Positions 20,267-32,559 of a DNA stretch of 64,000 nt are shown here, one piece after another (position 1 is the stretch's first letter; the number at the start of each line of letters is the position of its first letter). Source of the DNA: Dryas octopetala (lineage: Eukaryota > Streptophyta > Magnoliopsida > Rosales > Rosaceae); contig OY992834.1 in NCBI GenBank assembly GCA_963921425.1, positions 28,148,669-28,212,668 of the forward strand. Reading direction: 5' to 3'. The position numbers and the translations under genes are program-made. The notes beneath the pieces were generated by a model. It searched no databases. It was not told the origin of the DNA and saw only the letters and a list, made by a program, of their open reading frames with translations.

Positions 20267-22285
20267 ATTGAGTGTAGTATTAAGTGTATTTGTTGGGTTT
20301 TAGTAAGGGTGTTTTTGAAAAAATTGTTGGGTGTTAATAATAAATTTTTTAAATTTTAATTTTAGAGTTGGGTGTAAAGACTATGGTGGGGATAAAAATA
20401 AATTTATTGGGTCCAAATAGTGGCACCCTTAATTTTTTATCTTGTACTCCAAATTTAGTATTTTACTAGAAAGAGTGCCCGCGCAATGCTGCAGGTGTTA
20501 AAACCATATAAAATGTGTAAAAAGTTTATAAAATTTTAGTAGATAGGTTTAAAAAATTTATTAGAAAGATAATACCATTTACATATATATGAAAATCTAA
20601 ATAATGACATCATTGTTTTGTTTAGCACGCCTAAGTTACAAAAGGTAGATTGATAACATGTTCTATATGCTACTTGTTATATTAAAATATTGATCATATC
20701 TTAATAAACCAACCAACATTTAAAAAGATATTACAATATTGGTGGGATATTTGTATGTGATTATCCCTAATTAAAAGATAGCAGTATTGAACTGCTCATT
20801 GTTCAAAAAAATTCTAGATGGGATTTTGCAGGTGGGCTTCTTATCTCTTTTGATGTAGAGGGGGATTTTTCTTTTCTTGGTTGGGTTCTAGAGGGGGCTT
20901 CTCTCCTTTCATGTCTTAACACTCAGAATTATGGGTGTATTCAATACTCCCGAGTAAAAAAGGAATTGGTCTATGGTCGATTTAGTAACAAATAAAAAAG
21001 AATTTATAGTTGTACCTCGTGAAAAAAAAAAAAGACTTCGTTTGTGGAATTAACCATTCCCTTTCGTTTAGAAAGAAAAGAAATTATGTTTATGTCTAAA
21101 TAAGCAAATATGTCATGGTTGCAAGAGTCTAGCCATCGCATAAAATGAAGCATCCAGGCTCTGTTTAGAAAAAATAAAATAAAAAACATCAATTGGTAAT
21201 AAATATATTTATGATTACTACTTATATCATATTCTATTTCTTTATATATTTATAAATAGAAGTTGTTAATCAATCAAGTAATATGATGAATGCGTTGAAT
21301 ATTTGTTGGAAGACATGAAATGAATTTGTTTTTCAGATGAGTCTTCAATTTGTCGCTTTTGTTTATGATCAATTACATGTAAGCAACTTGAGATTAATCC
21401 AAGAGAAATTGCAGCAGACCATTTGTTTCGTTCATGTTCATGCTGGACTAACCAATTCAATAGAAATTTTGAGGCAACTCATTTAACAGTAGGGGCAGAT
21501 GGAGGCAAGTGAAACCTACTGAACAATCATTAAGTATAATTGAGTTTAAAACCCTAAAAATCAAAATCAAATTTACTAAAAATTGGAGGACCAAACCTTA
21601 GAGGAAATGGCAAGGGGAATAAAACCCACCAAAAACCAAGCCCAACCATGGCCAGAATTTACTGAAATCGGCGGAGCAAGTCGCAGCTAGGAGAGTTTTC
21701 CCGAGCTATTGCCGTGCGTGGAGGACTGGTCGGCAAGAGGAAGAGCCAGGATGGGTTGGTCAGCACCTAGAGGTCACGCTGGTGGCTTCTGAGAAACTGG
21801 CTGGAGGAGGGAGGTCCGATCACACAGGGAAAGAGAAGAGAGAGGGAGACAGAAATGAGAGACATGGTTGAGAAAGAGAGTTTTAAATGTCAGATTGGGT
21901 TTAGAGAATGGCAAAGATGAATGACGAAAAAGGACTGACCCATCTCCCCTATTCTCAAAATGGCAAATAGATAATAAAAAAAAAAGTTGTGAGGATAAAA
22001 CAAAGAGAAAGAAAGCAATGACAAAAAGCGTAAAAATTTAGAAAGAAGATAGGCAATAACCAAAGAGAGACGCAATGACAAAAAAGGGCCCAACCAAACC
22101 CAAAAACTCAAAATGCTAGCTAACTAAGATAAGCGAAATGTGAAAAAGACAGGGACAAAATAAGGAGAGTACTGTTCTTAAGCTACAGTAAAGAACAATG
22201 CTCCACCTTTCACCCCTTTTAGTATATATATAATTTTTAGAACTTTACTTGTAAGTGATATATAACTAATTTCCTTACTCAAAAG
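20267..22285. other. Intergenic region, no supported gene
   Basis: AT-rich DNA with a slightly GC-richer stretch at about 21640-21860. No frame gives a recognisable protein. Confidence 0.55.
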
Positions 22286-22290
22286 GATAC

Positions 22291-23321
22291 TGTAAGACCC
22301 TTACAAGCCTTGGCATGGGCGGCTGCCTTGAACCATGCCAAGGTATGTGCAAGCGCAAGGCAGAGGCGCAGAGATGGCTTGTCAAGGTGCTGAAGAGGGC
22401 AGCACATGCATGAGGGCGTGACAAGTTGGTGCCTAAGGAGGTTGCACAGCGTAGGCAGCAAGGCCTAGCATGCATGTCAGCGGCGTAGCGTAGGCAGCAA
22501 GGCCTAGCATGCAAGTTTTGCACATCGTTGGTGCAAGAGTGGTGCAACAGCGGCGCAAAGGTTCTAGCCGTGAGCGGACCATGGCTAGGTGGGCTTGACC
22601 AGGCGGGCTGAGTCCAAGCTGCTAAGGTGGCATGTGAGAGGCACATGCCAATTTAGGTGGCGTCATGTGCATGCATGCCATGTGCTTCCAAGAGATCAGA
22701 TTGAGTGGCTGATGGAAGTGGAGCGCCATGTCAGCAGGCAGTTACAAGAGGTGGCCGAAAATGGGGGAGCATGCCTAAGAAAGTGGGCAGTTTCCTAGGG
22801 CACATACATGGAAATTAGCAGCGGTTGCTAACTTCCCATGATCCCAAGTGGCAGCAACCACCAAGGTTGTGGGTGGTTACGTGGGCCTTCGTGGGAGCTA
22901 ACTTCCCAAAGAGAGTAGGCGGTTATGGCAGCAACCATCAAGGTAGTGGGTGGTTACTTGGGCTACTAGTGGAAGATAACTTCCCAAGGTAGTGGGCTGT
23001 TAAACCTAGCAAGTGGGGGTTGTCCCTTGCAAACTTTATGTATAAATAGGTGTTGAGGCGTCAACACTTGGGAGTGCATTCTTGAGAGAAACACACCAAG
23101 GGGTTTATGGCGATCCAACAAGTTAGGTCGTAAATCCTTGTCTTTTTGAATAGAAAGAAAGGTTGGGCACATGGCCCGTACGCTTGTTGTGTGGTGATTG
23201 CTAGACAAACAGTGTGTGAATGCACTCAAAGCCTCGTTGGTAGGCAGAGAGAGAAGGCTGAGTTAGTGCAGGAGATGCTAAGTGTCGAGCAAGGCGAAAA
23301 CGAAAAAGTAGCCTTGTTACA
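22291..23321 (+). repeat. Left (5') LTR of the GAG-only element
   Basis: Runs from TGTAAGACCC to GCCTTGTTACA. It contains a clear TATA box and shares most of its sequence with 25513-26552, with scattered substitutions and small indels. Open frames here are non-coding. Confidence 0.93.
23041..23049 (+). promoter_or_regulatory. TATA box in the 5' LTR
   Basis: TATAAATAG, about 750 bases into the LTR. It is repeated at 26270-26278 in the 3' LTR. The position predicts transcription starting near 23070-23080. Confidence 0.75.
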
Positions 23322-23323
23322 GT

Positions 23324-23335
23324 TGGTATCAGAGT
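23324..23335 (+). other. Primer-binding site (initiator tRNA-Met)
   Basis: TGGTATCAGAGT begins two bases after the LTR. It matches the usual TGGTATCAGAGC except at the last base. Confidence 0.9.
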
Positions 23336-23429
23336 GTATTGATATCAAAGCTACAAGTGGTAGGGCGAGTTTACTGGATCTGAGTGCGCGGTTCAAGTAA
23401 GAGAAAGAAACTAAGAGACGTTTCTTTGC

Positions 23430-25517
23430 TTGAAGTGTGAGAGGATTGGGATTATTGAGATGGCTGGCGGAAACGACACTTTGAAGGACCGTGTGACTCG
23501 GTTGGAGGACTTTGTGGGACCTCCACAGGTCGATGGAGCCATAAGCTTGAGCATGCAGGCTGCTCGACTTGATGCCGCTGTTGTTAGCTTACAGAACGTT
23601 GTCCATGCGCATATGACAGACGTTGATGGTAAGTTAACAGCTAACTTGGAAGACATGAATGGGTTGGCAGATGTATTGGGAAATAAGCTTAAGAAGATGG
23701 AGTCCGAGTTGGACATAGTCAAGTTGGCGGTGAACAACAAGTCAAGAGGATTTGACGGTGCGGTTCCAAAGATCAAGATCCCGGATCCGAAGATGTTCGA
23801 TGGTGTCTAGAGTGCCAAGGAGTTAGAGAACTTCTTGTGGGACATGGAACAATACTTAAAAGCTGCTCGCATACCGGAAGATGAGAGAGTTTCAGTGACA
23901 AGCATGTACTTAGCGGGAGATGCTAAGTTATGGTGGAGAACACTAGTCCAAGAGGTGGACAATGAGAGTAGACCCAATGTCCAAGACTGGGATGCGCTCA
24001 AGAAGGAATTGAGAGAGCAATTCCTTCCTTGCAATACCACATGGATTGCAAGAGAAGCCCTTAAGAGTTTAAGGCATGAGAGGATAGTGAGAGAGTATGT
24101 GAAGGACTTCTGCTCACTGATGCTTGACATTTCGGATATGTCAGAAGCAGATAAGTTGTTCAACTTTATGGAGGGGTTGCAACCGTGGGCGCAGACTCAG
24201 TTGAGGAGACAAGCGGTGAAGGACTTGTCTTATGCTATCACTGTTACCGAGAGATTGATGGACTACAGGCTAGCCGTTAGTACTAGTGAGAAGAGAAAGC
24301 ACCAGGAGTAGAAGAAGGAGAAGTCTTCCAAGGCCACGTGGGCCAATGCGGCTGACAAGGGAAATGAGCTGCAGGGTGCTAACAAGTCCAAGAGTGGAAA
24401 GAACCGAGACAAGGCGAAGTTCTCGGGGTGTTTCTTTTGCCAAGGGCGTCACCGGATGCGTGACTGCCCAAGGAAGGATAATCTGAATACTATGGTGGCT
24501 GTAGATGATGAGGGACAGACCGACATGGAGGTAGACCCTCAAGTTAATACTATGGTGTTGTTGAATGCTTTGCAGGTCCAGCCGGATGATCTCACTGATG
24601 TGCTTGAGGAAGCACCACAACCAGATGAGTTGGAACTCTTTGTTGAAGTATATGTCATCAACTGGGGCGATGTCTCTCTCCATGCCTCACTCTTGAGGAA
24701 TGGCATGCTGGTTGAAGTGGCTGAGAACATGCATCCGACTTGGGACGCTGTGGACATCACCATGGAAGAAACCGAGATTGCTGCAGCGCACATGTGCATG
24801 AGCATTTGGACAGATGAGTTGCTGGGAAGACACTTCAAGCTGTACACAAGTGTCACGCCAAACAATCCTATGACGTTCGTCCCTTTCTTGCGATATAGCG
24901 CAAGGTACACAAGGTACAAACAGGCTATGTCAGTTTACGATTATGAGTGGATTGTTAGAACTGGCAGGCACATGTGGATGAACGAAGGACCGGGTTTGGG
25001 TGAAGTCCCAGATTTTGTTGAGATCAACAATGGTGAGCATGAGATGGAGGAGTCATCTTCAAGCTCGAGCAGCAGGAGTTCCAATGCGGGGCGTGACCAA
25101 GCGATGGTTGCTGCCTTCTGGGATGAAATGGAGGAGTTTGCAGCTCAAAGGCTAATAAGTGCAGATTCGGATCAGCAAGCCGAGAGAGGGCATGTCTAAG
25201 AGGCGACTTCTGAGATGGAAGTGATTGTTGACCAGGTCCATGAGATAGTGGTTATCTTTTCAGACGATGAGCTTGACCCTCAAGAGGAGGAAGATCTGAA
25301 CCTCGAGATGAGAGATGTCTTACTCGAGGAGCTAGAGGAGGCACCCAAGGAAGAGCCTGAGGAGTTCGAGAAGGACCCTGAGGAAATTGAAATAGACGTG
25401 GAGGCAGAATCTGAGGCGGAGTTCGAGTTAGACTTTGAGCCGATTACAGATATGGCTTCCAACATGGGAGACGATCCGACGAGGGCGTCAGACTCTTCCA
25501 GTGGGGGTGGTTTGTAA
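23430..25517 (+). pseudogene. GAG-like polyprotein frame with three nonsense codons
   Basis: One reading frame runs the whole interior, broken only by TAG at 23808-23810, TAG at 24309-24311 and TAA at 25197-25199. The likely start is the ATG at 23430 or 23460. The first block holds heptad-like helix sequence (L-K-D-R-V-T-R-L-E), then K-I-K-I-P-D-P. The second (23811-24308) is a retrotransposon GAG domain (E-L-E-N-F-L-W-D-M, Y-L-A-G-D-A-K-L-W-W, L-R-E-Q-F-L-P). A CFFCQGRHRMRDC zinc knuckle follows (about 24430). The next 250 residues, with VNTMVLLNALQV at the start and a Trp/Tyr-rich middle, match no pol domain I know. The tail is almost all Asp/Glu. The GAG would assemble particles; the role of the extension is unknown. 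Confidence 0.85.
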
Positions 25518-26552
25518 GACCCTTACAAGCCTTGGCATGGGCGATTGCCTTGAACCATGCCAAGGTATGTGCAAGTGCAAGGCAGAGGCGCAGAGATGGC
25601 TTGTCAGGGTGCTAAAGAGGGCAGCACATGCATGAGGGCGTGACAAGTTGGTGCCGAGGATACATAGCGTAGGCAGCAAGGCCTAGCATGCATGGCAGCG
25701 CCGTAGCGTAGGCAACAAGGTCTAGCACGCAAGTGTTGTGCAACATTGGTGCAAGAGTGGTGCAACAGCAGCGCAAAGTTTCTAGCCGTGAGCGGACCAT
25801 GGCTTAGTGGGCTTGACCAGGCGGGCTGAGTCCATGGTGCTAAGGTGGCATGTGAGAGGCACATGCCAACTTAGGAGGCGACATATGCATGTAGTGTGAC
25901 ATGGCACCCCACTTCCAAGAGATCAGATTGAGTGACTGATGGAAGTGGGGCGCCATGTCAGCATGCGGTTACAAGAGGTGGCCGAAAATGGGGGAGCATG
26001 CCTAAGAAAGTGGGCGGTTTCCTAGTGCACATACATGGAAGTTAGCAGCGGTTGCTAACTTCCCATGATCCCAAGTGGTAGCAACCACCAAGGTTGTGGG
26101 TGCTTACGTGGGCTGCTTAGTGGGAGATAACTTTCCAAAGAGAGTGGGTGGTTATGGCAGCAACCATTAAGGTAGTGTGTTGTTACTTGGGCTGCTAGTG
26201 GAAGATAAGTTCCCAAGGTAGTGGGCGGTTAAACCCAACAAGTGGGGGTTGTCCCTTGCAAACTTTATGTATAAATAGGTGTTGAGGCGTCAACACTTGG
26301 GAGTGCATTCTTGAGAGAAACACACCAAGGGGTTTGTGGCGATCCAACAAGTTACGTTGTAAATCCTTGTCTTTGTGAATAGAAAGAAAGGTTGGGCACG
26401 TGGCCCGTACGCTTGTTGTGTGGTGATTCCTAGACAAACAGTGTGTGTGAGTGCACTCAAAGCCTCGTTGGTAGGCAGAGAGAGAAGACTAACTTAGTGT
26501 AGGAGGTGCTAAGTGCCGAGCAAGGCGAAAACGAAAAAGTAGCCTTGTTACA
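25513..26552 (+). repeat. Right (3') LTR of the GAG-only element
   Basis: Same TG...CA ends as the left LTR, with TATAAATAG at 26270-26278. Followed directly by the GATAC target duplication. Confidence 0.93.
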
Positions 26553-26569
26553 GATACTATGTTGCTTTA

Positions 26570-27906
26570 TTATGTTCCACATCAAAAAATAGTGTCGAGT
26601 AATTGATCCATCTGCGTCTGACATTAACTGTATCTGCAATTACAATATTGCAACTACATTATATACTCAAATAAAAAAAATACTAACTTTACTTAATCAA
26701 CCCAAAACATATTTAAACAAACTATAGAACAACCTTAATCAACCCCACAAATATTAAAATTTAAGTAGAAAAAGAAGAAAAAAAAAATCAAGTGGTAACT
26801 GTAGATGCAAATGCAATTGCAGTGCATATGCAGCTGCCAAGTGCTCGGAAAAACCATTGAGCGCTCGATATAGTCTAGGTATGTTGACGGACAGGCGAAC
26901 TATCCTTAGCACGCCCCAAAACCTCAGCACATGATAGCAGCACGTACCTTAAGGTTCCCAAGAGCACAACACCCAATCGATAAAGCATTGTATATATGCC
27001 CAAGTTTCTTAGAATACGTTAAGCCGTTTTGTTTAAAAATAGGTTGAATCAGAGTTTTATTGTCAGCAAAAAATATTAAATATGTAATTAAATTAAAAGT
27101 TTATATTTGTAAACCTATCCTACTCAAAGTCGATCACAAGTCTTGAAGTAAGCTTAAGCAATTTACAAAGTTTGTGAATTTAAAACATACAACCGTAATT
27201 AAAAAAAGCTTTTGGCACGTTAGTTAACAATTGCAAGTATCCAAATCGGAAAGTGGAAAGAAGATAGAATAAAATAATTAATACAAACCCTTTTCGGAAA
27301 TAAATAGAAAACGAGACCAAAGAAATAACGAGGCTAAAGGAATTATACAACTGAAAACGATTTAAAAATTTAAGCCAAAATAATAATTAAATCAGATTTT
27401 GTTCAGAGGCTGACATCAATGACATCTTCAGAGTTGACAAGCCCAAGAAATGCCTGCTTGACCTTAAACCCCGTCCTTTGTGTTCTATGCACAATAGCTG
27501 AAAAAATCATATAGGAGTGAGCATCACATACATTCCAAATAAAAAATTAGTGCTGAGCACTTGGAACTGTATTTGTGTCTGACATTAACTGCATTTGCAA
27601 TTTAATTAATTATTGCATTTGGAGTTACAATATTACAGCTACATTATATTACCAATAACAAATACCAACTTTATTTAATCAACTCAAAACATACTTAAAC
27701 ACACTATAGAAAAACCAGAATCAACCCCACAATTACTCCAATTTAAGTAGATAAACAAGAAAAAGAAATTGAGTGGCAATTGCATGTGGATGCATATGTA
27801 AATATTATGGTGCATATGAAGCTTTTGAGTGCTCGTCAAAAGCGTTGTTGAGTGCTTGTCAAAAGCGTTGAACATTCGACGGACGTACGCTGACGGACAC
27901 GTGCGT
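26570..27906. repeat. Diverged direct duplication (about 26570-26906 and 27531-27906)
   Basis: Both copies share ctgacattaactg(t/c)at, acaatatt(g/a)ca(a/g)ctacattata, tactaacttta/taccaactttatttaatcaa and the ending gctgacggacacg/gttgacggacagg, spaced about 960 bases apart. The stretch between them is unique AT-rich DNA. The GAG-only element is inserted immediately left of the first copy. No gene is seen. Confidence 0.7.
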
Positions 27907-27969
27907 ACTATATCCTTTTGATTAACAAATTAAGTGTGTGTTATTTTAAATAATGTAAGGAGTTTTTAA

Positions 27970-28224
27970 GCCTATAAGGCTTGTTAGGTTCAAGTTTTGG
28001 AGGCTTGAGAATGAGAAATTAATTTCATTCTCTCGTTTGGTGAGTGCAGAGATGAGAAATGGTTTCATTTCTCATGAGAATCTGATGTACCCAAAAGGGG
28101 GAAAATGAATCAGCTTGGGTTTTGTCTTCCCTCCTCTTGGGAAAACACATTTTACACTTATTCTAGACAAATATACCTTTTCTAATATTTGAAAATACCA
28201 ATTATCATACCTTCATTTATTACA
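27970..28224. mobile_element. Left part of a small inverted-repeat element split by the copia insertion
   Basis: taaggcttgttaggttc near 27978 is an inverted counterpart of gaaccaaacaagccctta near 35789-35805, on the far side of the copia element. This suggests that the copia element landed inside a MITE whose ends read AAGG(G)CTTGTTwGGTTC. Confidence 0.5.
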
Positions 28225-28733
28225 TGTAAACATCATATATCATAAACATACATATACCATATGCATACATAATTAACACAAAAGGATTATTGCATATTAG
28301 TTAACATGACTAACCTGGAGTTGAGGAAGCCATCTAGAACAAGGAACACAGGAACTAGTCTTCTACCCTCGCTACAACTTAATGCAAATGGTTAATGGGG
28401 CTTAGTGTTTCTGTAGTATTATTGAGAGCAGGGACTAGCTCTATATATAAGGGTTAGCTTGACAAGTCCTACTCATAATGGACTAAGTGTCATGCTTAAA
28501 CACTGCCCCTTATTCTAGAGTCCTAATTCATATCTAGGTGAGTTATTACAGTTCTCAATAAGTTCCTCAAACCTTATAAAATAGTGATAGTACAACTGGT
28601 ATAAGGTTGAATCCAGATAGACTTGGGTAAGCTCAATTCCTTTATAATTAATTTGTCCTTAAGTCATGGTGAGCTGTTGTTGTTTCCTAAGTGAACTAGA
28701 ATTGTCTATATAGAATTCTTACATTCTCCCACT
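28225..28733 (-). repeat. Downstream (3') LTR of the copia element, 509 bp
   Basis: It carries a TATATATAG box on the minus strand (28442-28450). About 95 bp between tacaactggta and gtgaactagaattg are missing from the other LTR. Confidence 0.92.
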
Positions 28734-29339
28734 TGGACAATTTTAGTTTACACAGCAAGAACATCAAAGATTGAACAAAGGATCCTTAGTGATCACGTGA
28801 GCTATATTAAATCAAAATTTACTTTAAGACTTGGTCAGTTTTAACCATCAACATAGAACTGCAGAAAAATCATATACTTAACTAAGTATAAGCACTCTGC
28901 ATGCAATCACTAAAGATGAGATCAAATCAACGTACATAAGTCACCAACAAAGATATGGAATAAAATGTAAAAGCATAAAACATTTGAATGTAAATTTAGA
29001 AACCATATGTCATATATATGTATAGTCCACCTGAAGATTTCGAAAAGAAACCTTACTAATGCTTCAGAGTTGAAGCTCTTTCACAAAATAAAATATGTGG
29101 CTCTCTAAGTGTTGTCTAATGAACCATTGATAGAACTTATAATCTTGATAAATATAATGGTTCACTGCAATGATACTCTAAAACCAAAAATAAAACTTCA
29201 AGAAACAATTAATCTTTATATTTAAACCGAAATCAAGGTCAATAAACTAGAAAATGGAAAACATTAATACAATGCTGAAAAGAAAACAAAAGAAACAAAG
29301 AAAAGCTACTCCTACTGATCTACATAATCTAAACTCTCA

Positions 29340-29457
29340 GCCAAACCCATTTTAGGAACATGTTCTAAGAAGGCTTTTACTGGTAATGCCTTAGTGAGAG
29401 GATCTGCCAATTGAGCTTTTGTGGGAATATGCAATACCTGCAGCTCTCCATTCCTGA

Positions 29458-29491
<34 letters not shown>

Positions 29492-32110
29492 GTCTCACAC
29501 TATCAGATATTTAGATTCTATATGTCTGGAACTTGATGACCTCTTGTTGTTCTTGCTATAAAATACTGCAGCACTGTTATCACAAAACAATTTCAAGGGA
29601 CTAGTAATCGAATCCACTATCTTAATTTCCTTAATGAAATTCCTAAGCCAAAGTGCATGCACATCAGTTTCATGTCAACCACAAATTCAGCCTGCATTGT
29701 GGAAGTGGTTGTGAGGGTCTCCTTAGTACTTTTCCAAGATATAGCTCCTCCAGCCATCATGAAAATGTAGCCTATGGTTGACTTGTAATCATCACTGTCA
29801 CCTGCAAAATCTGAGTCTCTATAGCCTACCAGCTCAAGTTATTCACTGCTTCTATAAGCCAGCATGTAGTCCTTAGTTTTCTAGTAAATATCTCAAAATC
29901 TTCTTCCCTGCAATTCAATGTTGTTAACTTGGATTAAGTTGAAACCTATTGAGCATAAAAACTGAATGTGCTAAATCAGGCCTAGTGCACCTTGTGCATA
30001 CATAAGATTGCCAGCTAGTGAATCATAAAGGTTAGTGTCCATTGCAGCCTTATATCAATATGATTTTTAGGACATTGACCTCGATGCAGCTTGTCTCCTT
30101 TACTCATTGGAACCTCCCCTGGAGCACAGTTTAGCATATCAAACCTTTTAAGAACCCTATTGATGTAATTTCTCTGTGAAAGTCCTAAAAGACCATGTTG
30201 CCTATCTCTGCAAATATCAATTCCCAAAACAAACGAGGCTTCTCCTAAATCTTTTATATCAAAACTATTCGAAAGAAAAGCTTTTGTTTCATTCAACAAA
30301 TTTAAATCACTACTTGCTAAAAGTATGTCATCTACATAGAGTACCATAAATATATACTTGCTCCCACTTATCTTAAGATAAATGCACTCATCTAAGGAAT
30401 TTTCTACAAAACCATTCGAAACCACAACTGAGTCGAACTTTAGGTACCATTGCCTTGAAGCTTGTTTTAAGCCATATACTGACTTTTTAAGCTTACATAC
30501 TATGTGCTCAGTACCTTGCTCAATGTAGCCTTCTGGTTGTACCATATAAATCTCTTCCCCTAACTCTTCATTCAAGAATGTTGTCTTGGCATCCATCTGG
30601 TGCAACTCCATGTTAAAATGTGCTACTAAAAGTTCATTATGATTCAAAATGCATCCTTGGTAGAGACAAGTGAAAATGTTTATGTGTAGTCTACTAAAAT
30701 GTTTATGTTCTACTAGTCTAGCTTTATACCTTTCGATTTGACCATCAAAACCTCTTTTAGTCTTGAAAACACACTTGCAGCCAATAGGTTTAATGTTTTC
30801 AGATGGTTCAACTAGATCCCAAACACCATTGTTGTTCAAAGACTCCAATTATGATTCATAGTTGTTTTCCAATTCTCTACTTGATAACTGTTGATGGCCT
30901 CCTTGAAACTCAGTGCATCACTCTCCTCCCCAAAATCTGTTTCTTGTAGATAAACCATGTAATCTTCTGAAATTGCTGGCCTTCTCACTCTTTGTGACTG
31001 TCTTCTAAGTGTCTCCTCAACTTGCTACACTAGAGGTTGATTTTCCAAGTGTTGGTTGTCTCCAAACTCTACTACAATATCAGTTTTCTCATTTACCTCA
31101 ATGTTTCTTAGGTTGAATTCAAGGACAGTTGGCTCTAAGGAACTTGCAGTAACTTCATGTTGTTCTTCTAAAGTAAAATCCTCTAAGGACTGACTTTGAT
31201 AAGAATCCGTGATTGCTATGAACTTAGCCTTGTTTGTCTCCACAATCCTAGTATGATTGTTAGGACAATAAAATTTATAGCCCTTAGATTTTTCTGGATA
31301 GCCAATGAAGTAGGCACTAATGTTTTGGCATGCATCTAACTACTTTTCTTGAGGGTAGGTTATAAAGTCTAGCTTCAGCTAGTGGCGAATCCAGCTGGAT
31401 CCCCCAAGCCGGAGGGTCATGGTGTTAAAGTTTTCTAAAAAAATTGGGACGACAATAACAATAAAAAATTAAACGATAGTACTTTAATTCATAATTTATA
31501 GTAAAACAACATTACAAACTATAATTGTCCATGCCGAGGTTTCATATTTTGAAAACGTAGCATTATAGCTTCATTATCAATACAAGAAAAAAAAATTTCT
31601 CAATACAAACAATCAAGCTATCACTCAACCATTGATCTCTCATTATGTTGTTGAGTGGACCCTTAATAACATTCATGGCAGAAAAGTCTAATAATCAAAT
31701 AAATATGGGTTAATTACAAAAATATTTCTCAAGTATACCTCATTTTTTAACTTAATTCATACCTTACATTCAAAAAGTTGCACTAAAGTACCCCGAATCT
31801 GAGATAAGGTATAAATAACAGTATCTCAAAAAATCATCTATAAAGGTTATGAAATACTAATTTTCACATATAGTTTGAGTTGGAAAAGGGCCACAAATGT
31901 CTTTGTGAATTATCTCTAAGAGTTGTTGGCTTTGGTTAGAGTTTCTTTTCCTAGAGTATGTTAGTCATTTTGCCTTTTATATATGCACTCTATGCAGATA
32001 TCAAAGTTTGCATAATCCAATTTTGGAAGGATATTGTCATTTTCTAACTATTTTAACCTTTATTTGGAGATATGTCCTAATCGTTTGTGCCATAGGAAAG
32101 ATGAACTTTC
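29340..32110 (-). pseudogene. Copia pol remnant (pre-integrase motif, RT, RNase H)
   Basis: The longest open part, 30848-30015 (277 codons), is a copia reverse transcriptase with W-D-L-V-E-P, K-A-R-L-V, QMDAKTTFLN, YGLKQASRQW and the catalytic LYVDD near 30320. Downstream, 30000-29340 keeps broken RNase H sequence with a CT microsatellite at about 29460-29495. Upstream, the linker (31243-31025), an F-Y-C-P-N-N-H-T motif near 31260 and the pre-integrase W-H-K-R-L-G-H near 32080 survive. The integrase core is not recognisable: about 31380-31860 reads as unrelated non-coding DNA. Non-functional. Confidence 0.85.
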
Positions 32111-32559
32111 CTTAGAACTAAGTCTCTTAATCCCCATTGTATTTTCAATTAGATAAGTTTCACTAGGCAATTCATACATTAATTTCGAATAACCATCAAA
32201 TTAACATCCAAGTTTTACCAATGAAATTAGAATTAAAATAAAGGTGAAAGCCTTCTTTATTGATGTTAAAGGATAACCAAATTCAACAAGTTTCAAAATG
32301 GAAATTAATTTCCTTTCATAGAAGGAATGACATAAATTTGATCCAACTCTAACATAAAACTTGACTCTAACCTAAACCTAAATACTCTTATGGCCTTCAC
32401 AACTACTCTCATTCCATTGCCTGCACAGACTCTTGCTTCCTCCTTACTTGGTGTCCTTTTTCTTATCAAGCCCTGCATTGTAGTAGAAATATGTATAGGT
32501 GAGGCTATATCTAACCACCAAGTATTTGAAGGAATGTTAATTAAATTATTTAGGCAATT

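Larger units (their letters stand above)
22291..26552 (+). mobile_element. Non-autonomous LTR retrotransposon with GAG only (TR-GAG-like), 4,262 bp
   Basis: Two direct LTRs (22291-23321 and 25513-26552), each TG...CA, are bounded by a perfect 5-bp target duplication GATAC (22286-22290 and 26553-26557). A primer-binding site complementary to initiator tRNA-Met follows the left LTR, and a G-rich tract (gtgggggtgg) precedes the right one. The 2,191-bp interior carries only a GAG-type frame plus an acidic extension. No protease, reverse transcriptase, RNase H or integrase motif was found. This layout matches the plant TR-GAG class, which must be mobilised in trans. Confidence 0.92.

Noticed and set aside
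22275..22798. Frames in the left LTR of the GAG-only element (His/Cys/Arg-rich, up to 123 codons)
   Set aside because: Equivalent frames occur in the other LTR (25488-25864) only in decayed form. The region is LTR U3, with no domain.
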